A stretch of DNA of 47,607 bases from contig ADNK01001330.1 in NCBI GenBank assembly GCA_000320545.1, positions 1-47,607 on the forward strand, in the 5' to 3' direction. The notes beneath the pieces are model-generated. The model was not told the DNA's origin. It saw only the letters and a list, made by a program, of their open reading frames with translations, and did no database searches. Made by a program: the position numbers and the translations under genes. This stretch comes from Bigelowiella natans CCMP2755 (Eukaryota; Cercozoa; Chlorarachniophyceae). Positions 39,059 to 47,607 of this stretch are shown piece after piece (the first letter of the stretch is position 1; each line of letters begins with the position of its first letter).

Positions 39059-39680
39059 GATAATAATGCCCCGACATATGTCTATGTGTCATTCGTTCAC
39101 AGAAATTGCAAGTAGAAACGATGTTGCACAGAAAGATTATGAGTTGCTTACCTTGATAAGATATTTGAAGCTTCGAATCTCATTTTTGGTCCATTGTGAC
39201 GTGTTCACCTTGTCCCCTGAGATAGATGTAGTCGTTAAAACAATTGCCCCATGTTTGGTTTGAAACCTCTGCGTTATCCAACATATACAAAAGCGACCTG
39301 GAAGGGTGTAATAATAATAATACGAATTCGGATCAATGGGTATCTTGTCCCATCTTTGCTGTCTATCCTCACTCCAGCTTAGGTACGCCTCTGGCCTCCA
39401 GATCTATATTTCATAATAGCGCTTACATTAGTTATCGAAACACAACCATTTACAGATCCTTAGATACCTCTCTCCTCATGAGACCGTTGTAGCTCTTCTT
39501 CTTCTTTTTCTTCTTTTCAGCCTTCGCTGCTCCGGTTTCTCGTCTGAATGGCCGTCCTCTTCTTCTCTTCCTTTTGCTTGTACTAGCTTCGACGATCTTG
39601 CTGCTTACGACAGCTTGTGCTACTACTTCCGCCGTAGGGGTCATATCGACGTGCATACCACTCTTTAACTCTACCTCCAT
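36682..39680 (-). CDS. Nuclear protein with AT-hook and Myb/SANT-like domain
   Basis: Seven exons in phase: 39680-39468, 39268-39152, 38887-38834, 38681-37560, 37141-36992, 36926-36878, 36809-36682; 610 residues. Residues about 45-55 hold an AT-hook-like KRKRRRGRPFRR. Joining exons 1-4 creates a single Myb/SANT-like helix bundle: WTKNEIRSFKYLIK-GPKWGLFSMNILGRTGYQ-CEQLAKALKK, with the two aromatic core residues and the GRT.QC third-helix signature. The long exon 4 is low-complexity, rich in Lys, Ala and Ser with a poly-Asp stretch and nine Gln from a CTG run at about 37660-37686. The C-terminal about 105 residues are a charged helix region (EKLRLKRMYEMRLRRLETFW). Likely binds DNA or chromatin; target unknown. 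The last exon rests on a modest acceptor (GTTAAG) but matches in phase. Confidence 0.78.
37170..37370. repeat. (AT)n and (TC)n microsatellites in intron
   Basis: AT run at about 37178-37214 and TC run at about 37329-37367 in the intron 37142-37559 of the AT-hook/SANT gene. A further TA run lies in the intron 38888-39151 at about 39016-39053. Confidence 0.9.
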
Positions 39681-39769
39681 GGTCTTCGCTGTGAGTAGTA
39701 GTTGTGAACTATTAGAGCCGGATTCTAAAGTGATAAGATTTTTTGTACAAGTCACATAGTCTCATATGA

Positions 39770-39981
39770 TGGTACCGTTTTCATTCGAAGACTCCCCTTC
39801 CGTATAATTTCCGAGGTTCAGAACGACGTCTGGTTTCTCTTTGTTCTCTGTGTCACGGTGAAGGGGTGGTGAGAGAAGTGAACCAAAAAGATCTCACCGT
39901 AAGAATTAGCAAGTTAGACGGGAAGTACCGCCTTGAAGCGGATGAGAAGGCGCTGACATTGCGTTTTGCAAATTATTGAAT
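39770..39981 (+). pseudogene. Possible histone-H3-like remnant or partial gene
   Basis: A plus-strand segment ending in CTCCCCTTCC, a 62-base intron-like stretch (GTATAA...GTGAAG), and an open segment to a stop at about 39979-39981 join in phase to give DGTVFIRRLPFRVVREVNQ followed by KDLTVRISKLDGKYRLEADEKAL. The first part resembles the H3 alpha-N/alpha-1 segment (IRKLPF..LVREI) and the second the loop and start of alpha-2. It stops inside alpha-2 and no start Met was found, so it would be a fragment, a pseudogene, or not a histone at all. It occupies the place expected for the head-to-head partner of the SANT gene. Confidence 0.3.
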
Positions 39982-40377
39982 GACGAGAAGCTCTCCCGAG
40001 GCTATTGCCTTTTCGTTGCCTTCGGTGATTACGGCACAAGTTATTCGTCAAACACACACATGCATGTGTCATCTCATTCAGATCGTCCAATATGTGCACG
40101 AATTTGAATCTTTCCTTCCGGTTTCACTTCTTTTTTGTGTGTATGTGTGCGCGCGTGCGCGTGAGCAAAATTAATGTGTTATACTCAGAGATAGTTGAAC
40201 ATTGTTGGACCGACTAGTCTACGGGTTCAGCAACATCATCCCACTATTTATTCCGGGATTGACATATTTTATCGATATAATCACTGCGTGGATTACAACC
40301 AATTCAATGCGCGTAATGTTGAAGCAAGTAGAGAGGGAATCAGATCGACGGTCGGGTCAAGGGGGGGTCGGAATGTG

Positions 40378-40848
40378 CTACGATAGGGTGTGGGACGATT
40401 CGCAGACACCGATGTTTTCTGTGAACCATTGATTATTTGATGTCGCAAATCCAAAATGTAGATCATTCTCCACAGATCTAGCTGGCCAACCCAAACGCCT
40501 TCGCGCATTTCTTTCTCGGGTGCCAGGGTATGAGGAGAACGCTCCAATTAAAAAAAAATCTGAACCCGTTTCCTGTCGTCGAGCCAAATTGTCTGTGTAC
40601 ATCCGGAAGTCAATCCAATCATCTGCTGTGCTCTGAATCATCTGTGTTGTTCCATGCGACAAGTCCATCACTTTGTTTGTGGTCTCAAATGCAGAGGGCT
40701 TGAGATCGACATTCGGAAGAGGAGGTTTCTCCTGGCGTGAGAATCTTCTCTGCAGTTCTTCTGAGCTCTCATGGCCGGCAAATGTGAAACAAACCCTCGT
40801 GATTTCTTTGGCTGCAGTTGGTTGGAGATGATGTGGGTGAGTTGTCAT
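40378..40848 (-). CDS. Uncertain hypothetical ORF, 156 residues
   Basis: An intact minus-strand frame from ATG at 40848 to a stop at 40378. The middle reads plausibly as protein (SRQEKPPLPNVDLKPSAFETTNKVMDLSHG) but no family is recognised and an open frame of this length can arise by chance in a window of this size. Plus-strand frames over the same interval include a hydrophobic stretch near 40220-40300 (FSNIIPLFIPGLTYFIDIITAW) that could instead belong to a plus-strand gene. Treat as provisional. Confidence 0.25.
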   Translation of the reverse strand: MTTHPHHLQPTAAKEITRVCFTFAGHESSEELQRRFSRQEKPPLPNVDLKPSAFETTNKVMDLSHGTTQMIQSTADDWIDFRMYTDNLARRQETGSDFFLIGAFSSYPGTRERNARRRLGWPARSVENDLHFGFATSNNQWFTENIGVCESSHTLS

Positions 40849-42578
40849 GTCCCGTTGTCCTTTGGAGTCAAGCTTTCAAAACGCTTCAGTCAGTGTTTCA
40901 CTCCAGCACTCACTGCACCCTTGCGCAAACAATTTTCTGCAGCATTTGCTTTGATTTTGTTTGCTCTCACTCTGAGTCTCCAATTTTTGCACCCGCCCCG
41001 CAAAAAATCTCTGCTAGAACAATCCCTGGTCATGTGCACGTGTGTTCACACGTGCGTGTGCGTGTTTGTGCATGCGCATCACGTCATGCATGGATGCCAT
41101 CCAGCAGGCATGCTGGTGTGCATCACAAAGTGAACTGACCATCACAGCGCGGACTGTCTGCTAGCTGTGACCATCTAGCCATGCACGTGCGCACAGAGCA
41201 CGTGACATGCACTAGCTAGCTACCTGTCTGTTGGGCAACACGTGCCTGGACAATGGAGCTCACTGGCTCGACGCGTGCACGCACCGCCGCACGTTCACAT
41301 GCAGACTAGCGAAATTGCATTTGTTTGTTGTTGCTCACAGCTTGAGCATGCATTCATTTGATTTTGTCATGTTCAACTGTGGATGCAGTGCGGATGAGAT
41401 GGTCCCATTTGCGGGATCCTCTCTTTGTTTCTTGTGGTTGCATTGCGCAGCGCTAGCAACACAACTGTGCAAACGTGAGCTTCAACAATGCTGAAGTCCA
41501 CAAAACTGAAACCCTGTTGAACACATGACATGAGCTGATCATGCATGTGCAAACTGCCAAAGGAGAAAGCTTGCCGCTTGCTTGCGGGTCGTTCAGAGCA
41601 TGCCAAACTGGCCAATTGCGCGCCAATGCACGTCGTGCGCTGGGCGCACAGCATCCCCATCAGCAGCATGCCACGCATCACAGCACGTTTCCTGAAATGT
41701 CAGGAAAAATCCCCGCCATTTTCCCCCACAATTTTGTGGCACGCAGGCTGTTTCCATGTCGCAAGCAAAATGCCGAGGGTGCTTCTAGCTGCTGTGACAT
41801 TGTTAGTCAAATCGTTTCCCGTGTGTGGAAGCCAAAGGTTGTTGCGCGTAAGGTGTTCACAGGCCGAGGCGCTACGTGCACAAGTAGGCAGGGGGGGGGA
41901 AAGGCACGTTTGCTTCCTTTTGAAGAGTTGTGTTTATTTTTATTAAAGATTATATTTTTATTAAATCGTGCACTGCGTAATCATTCGCGAAGCTTTCGCG
42001 AATGCCGCCGCACGTGGGGCAGCACACTTCCGGTGTGCTGCCATGAGTCCCGCCGGAACCCACGTGCCTATGCTGTATTAATATCTACGTTATCTATATT
42101 CTATATCCGCGACAACCCCTTTGTTGTCGCACGTGACTTGTGCCCGCGTAGTGGTACGCGCTACATGCACATGCCCCCTCCCATGACCATGTTTCTGGGC
42201 ATGCAACGTGAGTTGCATGCCCGCATGTGACCAGCTGAGCTGCAGCAACGATGGCCTGAACCTGCACAAGCATGCTTGCATGAAAGTGCAAGATGCAACA
42301 AAGCACAACGTGCACTGCCATTTGTGTGCTTGTGCATGCGCGCATGCGCACTTGCATGCACTTGGTGGTCGCAGACTGACCACATTTCTTCCCACAGGCT
42401 ACATGTTCACTCATTGTCGCACACATGCAGAACAGGAATCAGCAAGGATGCCGTCGAACTCGATGGCATGGCCATGCTATCCCATTGCTATGCACAAACT
42501 CGTCACAGATGCTGGTGCAATTTGTTTGATGATATGATGTAATTTGATCCTCGCTCATATTTGTCGTGCTAATGCTTT
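40849..42578. other. Hairpin-cluster region downstream of the ubiquitin-like gene
   Basis: About 1.7 kb without a credible gene. Perfect stem-loops: 41036-41055 (9-bp arms), 41101-41116 (6 bp, GGCA loop), 41184-41204 (7 bp), 41688-41707 (8 bp, AATG loop), 41983-42003 (9 bp, GCT loop), 42018-42042 (10 bp, TTCCG loop), 42109-42130 (8 bp), 42197-42222 (11 bp, GTGA loop), 42365-42383 (6 bp). The outer pair CACGTGGG/CCCACGTG (42011-42018, 42059-42066) encloses the 10-bp stem. Palindromic words GCATGC, TGCA and CACGTG are everywhere. Overlapping frames on both strands are products of this symmetry. Confidence 0.65.
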
Positions 42579-43331
42579 CTACTTGTCCTCTTTCGAAGGG
42601 GCACTGGTGTAACTTAAGATAACACTGAAATTTGATACAAAAAGCTCATGTCCCCCTCCCCCACCGACGTACCTGTGGACCTCAATTCGGTGGCCTTTCT
42701 TGGCTTTTTGTAATAGTAGGCAGTTTTCGACCGTAAACGTCTCCTCTCGTGAGGTTTCGTGGTGTTCGGCAATTCCGAACAAGTTCAAGCTCTCTATAAT
42801 CTTGCCATCGGTATCATCGATGAGCTTCAGGGCCAGGGAACCCTTCCTGTTCCCCCAACCCTGATCTTTCCAAGTCACCTTGGCTTTGATGTACTGGGGA
42901 GAGCCTTTCAGTGCTTCTGGTGCATCCATCCACTTTACCTGGGGGTCCCTGTACTGTCCACGCCAGTGTTTTTTTTCCGCACACTCAATCTGCAAAGGTT
43001 TTTTTAGGATCAGCATCCGGAACTCTGAGTCTTCCTCAACTTTTAGTGCCATCAGGGTTTGACTTTGGGACTTGAGGGGCTGATTGCCCTTGAACAGTAT
43101 GATGCAGTCGGGTGTCAGGTCGAGCCCCATCGTTTCGACGATCTTCGTGTATGTTCATTGGTCAAACTAATATTATCTCGTTCATAAGAGAATGATGATA
43201 CGCACCTTTTGCTTGAAAGATTGTATTGTATCCTTAGGATCAACCTCAATGGGGGAGGTCTTCCCTTCTAGAGTCTTCACGAAAACTCGCAACGTTTTCG
43301 CGCTTTCTTTCATACCTTTATCGTCCGCCAT
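42579..43331 (-). CDS. Ubiquitin-like-domain protein with Gly-rich C-terminal module
   Basis: Two exons, 43331-43206 and 43142-42579; 229 residues. Residues about 10-85 are a ubiquitin-like fold: LRVFVKTLEGKTSPIEVDPKDTIQSFKQK-IVETMGLDLTPDCIILFKGNQPL. The remaining about 140 residues form a separate module with HWRGQYRDPQVKWMD, KAKVTWKDQGWGNRKGSLALKL, LFGIAEHHE and a terminal VGGGGGHELFVSNFSVILSY. No C-terminal Gly-Gly, so it is not a modifier precursor; an adaptor role is inferred. A 48-base stretch (42673-42626 region) beginning GTACGT and ending TTTCAG is an in-frame multiple of three, so a spliced form without the Gly5-His segment is possible. I do not recognise the C-terminal module. Start codons of this gene and the next are only 159 bases apart. 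Confidence 0.75.
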
Positions 43332-43490
43332 AGGAAGTTTCCTACCGCTTGAGATAACTCAGGACAATTCGAGCTAATGCACAGCATTTTTATCCTGCGA
43401 CAAATCAACTTTGAGCCTTATTATGTTAGGTTAGGTTGTAAGTTCGTACTTATCTACTAGCGCAGATAGGATAGTTGTCGCAGCTCCAGA
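43332..43490. promoter_or_regulatory. Very short divergent promoter region
   Basis: 159 bases between the ATG of the ubiquitin-like gene (minus) and the ATG at 43491 (plus). It includes GTTAGGTTAGGTTG at about 43424-43439, a short tandem, but no standard promoter box is evident. Any two transcription units here must share regulatory DNA. Confidence 0.4.
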
Positions 43491-43953
43491 ATGGCAACAA
43501 AACCCACGCAGTGGCTGCGGAAAACTGTATCTGCTGGCCGTGCTCACATCCATTCCGATGAATCCCTCTCCTCCCCCCCCAGGACAACACACGACGCTGA
43601 CGATGGAAGCGAAGGACAAAGAACGCGAGGAACTACGACCAGAAACGGGGCCGAGGTACATTCCTGTAAAGGTTCCAGGACCCTCTCGGAAGGACATTCA
43701 CGCTGGGTTTATTGCAGTGCTGCTTTTGCCTTTAGGCGTTCTCGTGTGTTGAACCTGATACCCATGCTGACATTGGTACTGTGTCAGCTCTGCTGTTGTT
43801 GTTGCTTCAAAAGGCCGAATGCCAGGACGGCACGCTATTGCTGTCTGAACACGCTCCTTTTCGTCGAATTAGCACCTATGCTAATGCTTGCTTTCCTCTG
43901 GGTTGGATTCATCAAACTGGTGAATTTTTACCTCACTTTCTGCTGCTGCAATT

Positions 43954-43996
<43 letters not shown>

Positions 43997-44789
43997 CTCA
44001 AGCAGAGTAACGCTGAAAAAATACAGTGGGAGGGCTGGGGAGCATGGATCTGTTAATGCAAGCATTGATGACGTTTCAAGGAGGCATGGCTGGCTTTGGG
44101 AGTTCCGAGATATCGTATCGTGCGTCATTGGTGCGATGGATAGACAAGGATTCTTCGAATATTTAAGCGCCATACCGTTTGTTATCGAATTCGTTCCAAT
44201 TTATAAATTTGTAATTCTCGTGAACCCAAGAATATATCGCTACCAGGAAGTGTTCATAAACCAATGGTCAGCACCCATCGACGTAAATACCGACTCGAAG
44301 ATTTTGAGTGACAATATTAAGCTAACACGACAAAATATGATCAGCGTCATCTGTGACTCTCTACTGGAAACAAAGAGTCGTAATCTTGTAGACTCGTGGC
44401 CATTTGCTGGTCATCATCCCTACCCACCTGCAAAGAGAGAAAGCGTCACAGCAGCGGGAATGCAATTCAGCGACTTGGGAGGGTTCTGCTGCTGCAGATC
44501 TGTTTTGATTTCCCACACCATACATGGACACATGATCAAATATTTCAAGCCCAGAAGTGATACTGCGGCATATGGAATAATCTCTGTGTATCTGCAAGCA
44601 TGGAACTCCTGGTACCACCTCGCTGGGTATGTTGAGGTTAATGTAGCGAAAGACAGAGGAATTGAGCATCCAATGTGGATTTTAGGAGATGTGGAATCAT
44701 ACTTCCATATGTCTGAACTTATGGCAATCAACAAACTCTTTGAAAAACTTGGGGAACACTTTGCAGATTTTACGAAGGCAACATGTTAG
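43491..44789 (+). CDS. Unresolved membrane-associated protein
   Basis: An uninterrupted frame of 432 codons starts MATKPTQWLRKTVSAG and ends EHFADFTKATC. The 3' half (44040-44789) looks like real coding sequence, with FFEYLSAIPFVIEFVPIYKFVILVNP as a likely membrane segment and a globular tail (AYGIISVYLQAWNSWYHLAGY, GDVESYFHMSELMAINKLFEKL). The 5' half probably contains introns: a 44-base intron (C/GTGCTC...CCCCCCCAG) joins in phase to MEAKDKEREELRPE..IHAGFIAVLLLPLGVLV, giving an earlier helix, and the (CA)n tract at 43957-43992 codes only Thr-His in the unspliced frame. The exact exon structure between 43540 and 44020 is not settled. Family not recognised. Confidence 0.5.
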
Positions 44790-45432
44790 CTGTGTGATAA
44801 CACCATTCAGCAAAAATAGTAATGTCTAGGAGTGCTACAGCTAGCAGCAGAGATTCGGCCGCAAAACAGTTTTAATTATAAATTTCCATATATTCCTTGA
44901 TCTTGTAATACTTCGACGAATTGTGCGTGTGTAGTTGTGTAGCACAGCACGTACGTACATGCTGTGTAGTTAGCCAGCCCATAGAAGGCCATCTAGCCAT
45001 GCCACTGGCGGCATGCCATGTCGATCTTTGATGCAAATGTCCAGACATGTACGTGCAGCCGTCACCGTACATGGACCAATGAGCACATGTTGGAATGGCT
45101 ACGTAGACACGTGCAGATCAATAATGACACAGCATGCATTTGCTGCTAGGCTGCTCCGACGACATGCATGACGAGTGTTTTCCTAACTCATAGCAGTCCG
45201 CTGTTATTTGGGTAATAGCACATTTTTTCTATCTACTTAGCTTCGCGCAACCATGCTAGCATGCTACATGTGTACCAGATATTGTGCCACACGGTGTAGA
45301 TTTATATTATTGGTTGCGTAATACGTTCACGGACACAGAGGAATGCTTCTCTTAAAGCCGTAAATATATCCTTTTTTTTTTAAATCGCCGAGGCATATGA
45401 TGATAATGATGATCATCGTATCATTTATCTAC
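44790..45432. other. Convergent intergenic region, palindrome-rich
   Basis: Between two converging stop codons. It contains the inverted pair CATGTACG/CGTACATG (45046-45053 and 45066-45073) inside a larger imperfect stem with GTCC/GGAC flanks, and the palindrome CATGCTAGCATG (45252-45263). No coding frame is credible. Confidence 0.6.
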
Positions 45433-45676
45433 TTATGCTGCTTGCTGCGGACCTGCACTACCCCCTGCCCCACCATGAACTCCGTCGAGAGCTTTCTCCA
45501 AGGCCTCTCTATCTGGAGCGGGGATGGCATTCCAAATCATCTGTCCGTTCCCAGAAGCCTGTGCGTGCTGAAGTATCTCTCTACACATTACGAGCACGGC
45601 GTCCCTAGCTGGGTCCTCCAAACTTTCCGACTGATATGCATGCATGCGTGTGTGTGTGTGGTGAGTAAGGGCGAGA

Positions 45677-45741
<65 letters not shown>

Positions 45742-46449
45742 GCGTGTTTGTATGAATGTTCCTATTCTCTCGTTGGAGGTGCTTTTCTGTTGTGAAATCT
45801 GCTATGTGTGTACCATCCAATCAGTCGCAAGTATGTGCCCTACGGCTCCGAGCACTTGAGCCAAGACCTGGTTTGGGATGTGCCGTTGCGTGAGTTGAGT
45901 TGTGGAGGGGGTTGGAGGGGGAAAAAGGAAGGGAGAGAGAGAGAGGGGGGGGGGGGGGGAAGGAAGATGCTGGGAGATGCTGCAGTTGTATTTGTAACCT
46001 GGGGCGTAATGAAAGCTTCATGCCGCCTCTTCCAAAGGTAAACGAAGAAGTCAGTTAATGTGCCTGGGAGGAAGGAGAAGATGGTGGAGGAGGAGCATAT
46101 ACCGAGCTTTAGCAAAGGATATCATATTGCTCGATCAACATGAGCTGAACTTGGATTTATAGCATTTGTTGTGTGTGTGGAAAAAGACCAACAACAGGGG
46201 ATGATGATAATGATAATGATAATAATAATGATGAGGAGGAGGAGGAGGAGAGGAGGAGGAGAGGAGGAGGAGAGGAGGAGCAAGATGAGAATGGTGATTA
46301 CCAATTTCACTGTTGTCGTGTTTAAGAGGCAATGCCGCAAGCATAGCGGGAAGAACCTCGTCGATGGCCACCTGTATGAAAGGGAGAGTAAGATTGACAA
46401 CATATAATTTGCACGTAACGTACGAGCACAAATCCATTTGTGTGCGCAA

Positions 46450-46501
<52 letters not shown>

Positions 46502-46968
46502 GAGGTTGTTTTTTTTGTTTTTTTTTGCTATATATGCTATTGCTTTATTGTTGTAGTTCTGTTGTTGTGTGGAGGGGGGTTTGTATTATCGATCAGCTCA
46601 GGACAGACATTGTCGGGGTTCGATCGTATCATCCGTGCCAGAGTAAATACGGCATTATCTTGCACCTACATCCCAACGAGCGACGCAGCGCAACACCAAC
46701 ACAACACAAACATAACAACAACATCGCGTAAATGCGCTTAATTGCGCGCAGAGGCGGGTGTCGTGTGCACAACAACAACAACAACTACTACTATACTACT
46801 ACTGCTACCACTACTCCTCCTCCTCCCTTTACTACTACTACTGCTCTCCTGCTGCTACCATTTCGGAGTCCCTCCCTGCCTCCTTTCTTCGGAGAGAGGG
46901 GAGGAATAAACTGAGAAACTTGGGGTAGTCCGCGCGAAGGTCTCTCGGCGCCACGCTGCACAACACCC
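45433..46968 (-). CDS. Importin-5/karyopherin-beta3-type nuclear import receptor, C-terminal exons (5' part beyond or unresolved)
   Basis: HEAT-repeat import receptor. Exons resolved in phase on the minus strand: 46968-46859, 46665-46609, 46371-46302, 46063-45999, 45867-45814, 45630-45433. Joined protein reads VLCSVAPRDLRADYPKFL, VQDNAVFTLARMIRSNPDN-VAIDEVLPAMLAALPLKHDNSEI, GTLTDFFVYLWKRRHEAFITPQ-VLAQVLGAVGHILATDWM, then SLEDPARDAVLVMCREILQ ending in a Gly/Ala tail. The DEVLP..L..LPL.HD and F..N/P..L..VLG pattern is that of the last HEAT repeats of importin-5/Kap121. Importin-4 is a close alternative. The donor after NPDN is GTCTGT. The N-terminal part continues towards the window end, where sequence quality collapses. 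Confidence 0.8.
45672..45750. repeat. (GA)n microsatellite in importin intron
   Basis: GA run of about 45-60 bases in the intron 45631-45813. Further purine runs in this gene: poly-G/GA about 45931-45959, GGA triplets about 46227-46280 and AG about 46451-46497, each in an intron. Confidence 0.9.
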
Positions 46969-47607
46969 CTGGCAGGTGGGTTGTAGTGACAGAGGAAGGC
47001 CACAAGATAGGGAGGGATGGGTGCAGCAGCAGGCAAGGACAGAGTTGTGATTAGTTTCTTCCAATGTATAGGTACCAAGAACAGAATTGTGATATGGGTT
47101 TCTTCCAATATATAGGTAGCAGCAATAGTATTAGTATTAGCAATAGTAATAGCAGGATTGGTAGTGGTGATAGTAGTAGTAGTAGAGTAGCAGCAGCAGC
47201 AGCAGACCTATACACCATATTGAGCTCCACTCTAATCGCCGCTCTCCACTGCCAATCATCTAGCGAAACACAACAACAACAACAACAACAACAACATGAT
47301 GCAAGGAAGACGGTGTGCATTGAGCATTTCCATACTGCTACTCTCCCTCTTCTTCTTCTATTCTACACCATCCTCGCAATTAGTTTTGTGCACGCAGGCG
47401 AACAAAGGTGCTCGTGCAGACAGGAGGAGGGGGGGGGGGGGGGGGGGGGGCGCCCCAAGAGAAGAAGAAGAAGGGGGAGAATAAATATTTTTTCCAAAGG
47501 AAAAAAGGGGGGGGGGGGGGAAAAAAAACCCGGACCCCTTTTTTGGGCCCCCCTTTTTTTTTTAGCCCGGGAAAAAAAAAAAAAAAGGGGAAGGGGGAGG
47601 GGGAGGG
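46969..47607. other. Repeat-rich contig end with probable low-quality terminal sequence
   Basis: Upstream exons of the importin gene are expected but none could be fixed. AGT/AGC and CAA triplet runs occupy 47110-47300. From about 47427 to the end the sequence is long runs of G, A, C and T with little else, which is typical of unreliable read ends rather than genomic sequence. Confidence 0.7.

Noticed and set aside
42090-42542. Several His/Cys-rich frames on both strands
   Set aside because: Products of CATG/TGCA-rich hairpin DNA; mutually overlapping and without family features.
47427-47607. Long G and A homopolymers as a possible regulatory G-rich element
   Set aside because: Abrupt shift to pure homopolymer blocks at the very end of the window is typical of unreliable terminal sequence.

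Overview
The window is nuclear DNA of a eukaryote with many introns. Most introns are 50-250 bases, begin with GT and end with AG, and often carry a CTAAC/CTAAT branch-point-like motif. The best guess is a photosynthetic stramenopile (heterokont alga). A zeaxanthin-epoxidase-like enzyme starts with a signal peptide followed at once by an ATAF plastid-import motif, which is the bipartite targeting of red-algal-derived secondary plastids. A receptor carries the Ser/Pro 'SPS/TPS' repeats common in heterokont surface proteins. Genus cannot be told from the sequence. Dinucleotide and trinucleotide repeats are abundant, mostly in introns and flanks. No tRNA, rRNA, transposon or CRISPR array was recognised.

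Layout, left to right: a bZIP transcription factor that also has a PB1 domain (-, 419 to about 2180); a K+-dependent vacuolar H+-pyrophosphatase (+, 3809-6558); a small Lys-rich protein with nine exons (-, 7739-9318); the plastid zeaxanthin-epoxidase-like enzyme (+, 10002-13950, 15 exons); a GPS/seven-helix surface receptor resembling adhesion GPCRs (+, 15309-19391); a SKI3/TTC37-type TPR scaffold of the Ski complex (-, 20080-30558, 18 exons resolved); an unknown 232-residue protein (+, 30876-32006); an IMP1-type mitochondrial inner-membrane peptidase (-, 32862 to about 33601); an ankyrin-repeat protein (+, about 34158-35714); an AT-hook plus Myb/SANT-like nuclear protein (-, 36682-39680); a weak histone-H3-like remnant (+, about 39770-39981); an uncertain ORF (-, 40378-40848); a ubiquitin-like-domain protein (-, 42579-43331); a poorly resolved membrane protein (+, 43491-44789); and the C-terminal exons of an importin-5/karyopherin-beta3-type import receptor (-, 45433 to beyond 46968). 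The last about 180 bases are homopolymer runs and look like poor-quality contig end.

Most exon joins were accepted because the reading phase is conserved across every junction and the joined protein matches a family pattern. The genes do not form one pathway; they are ordinary housekeeping, plastid, signalling and RNA-decay functions. Two architectural regularities stand out. Genes are laid out mainly as head-to-head (divergent) pairs. The DNA downstream of genes (6560-7650, 14200-15250, 19400-20050, 36130-36640, 40980-42540, 44870-45300) is dense in perfect palindromes and short stable hairpins, while the divergent 5' regions are not. Candidate novelties are this hairpin-rich 3'-flank pattern, the bZIP-PB1 factor, and the GPS-7TM receptor in an alga.
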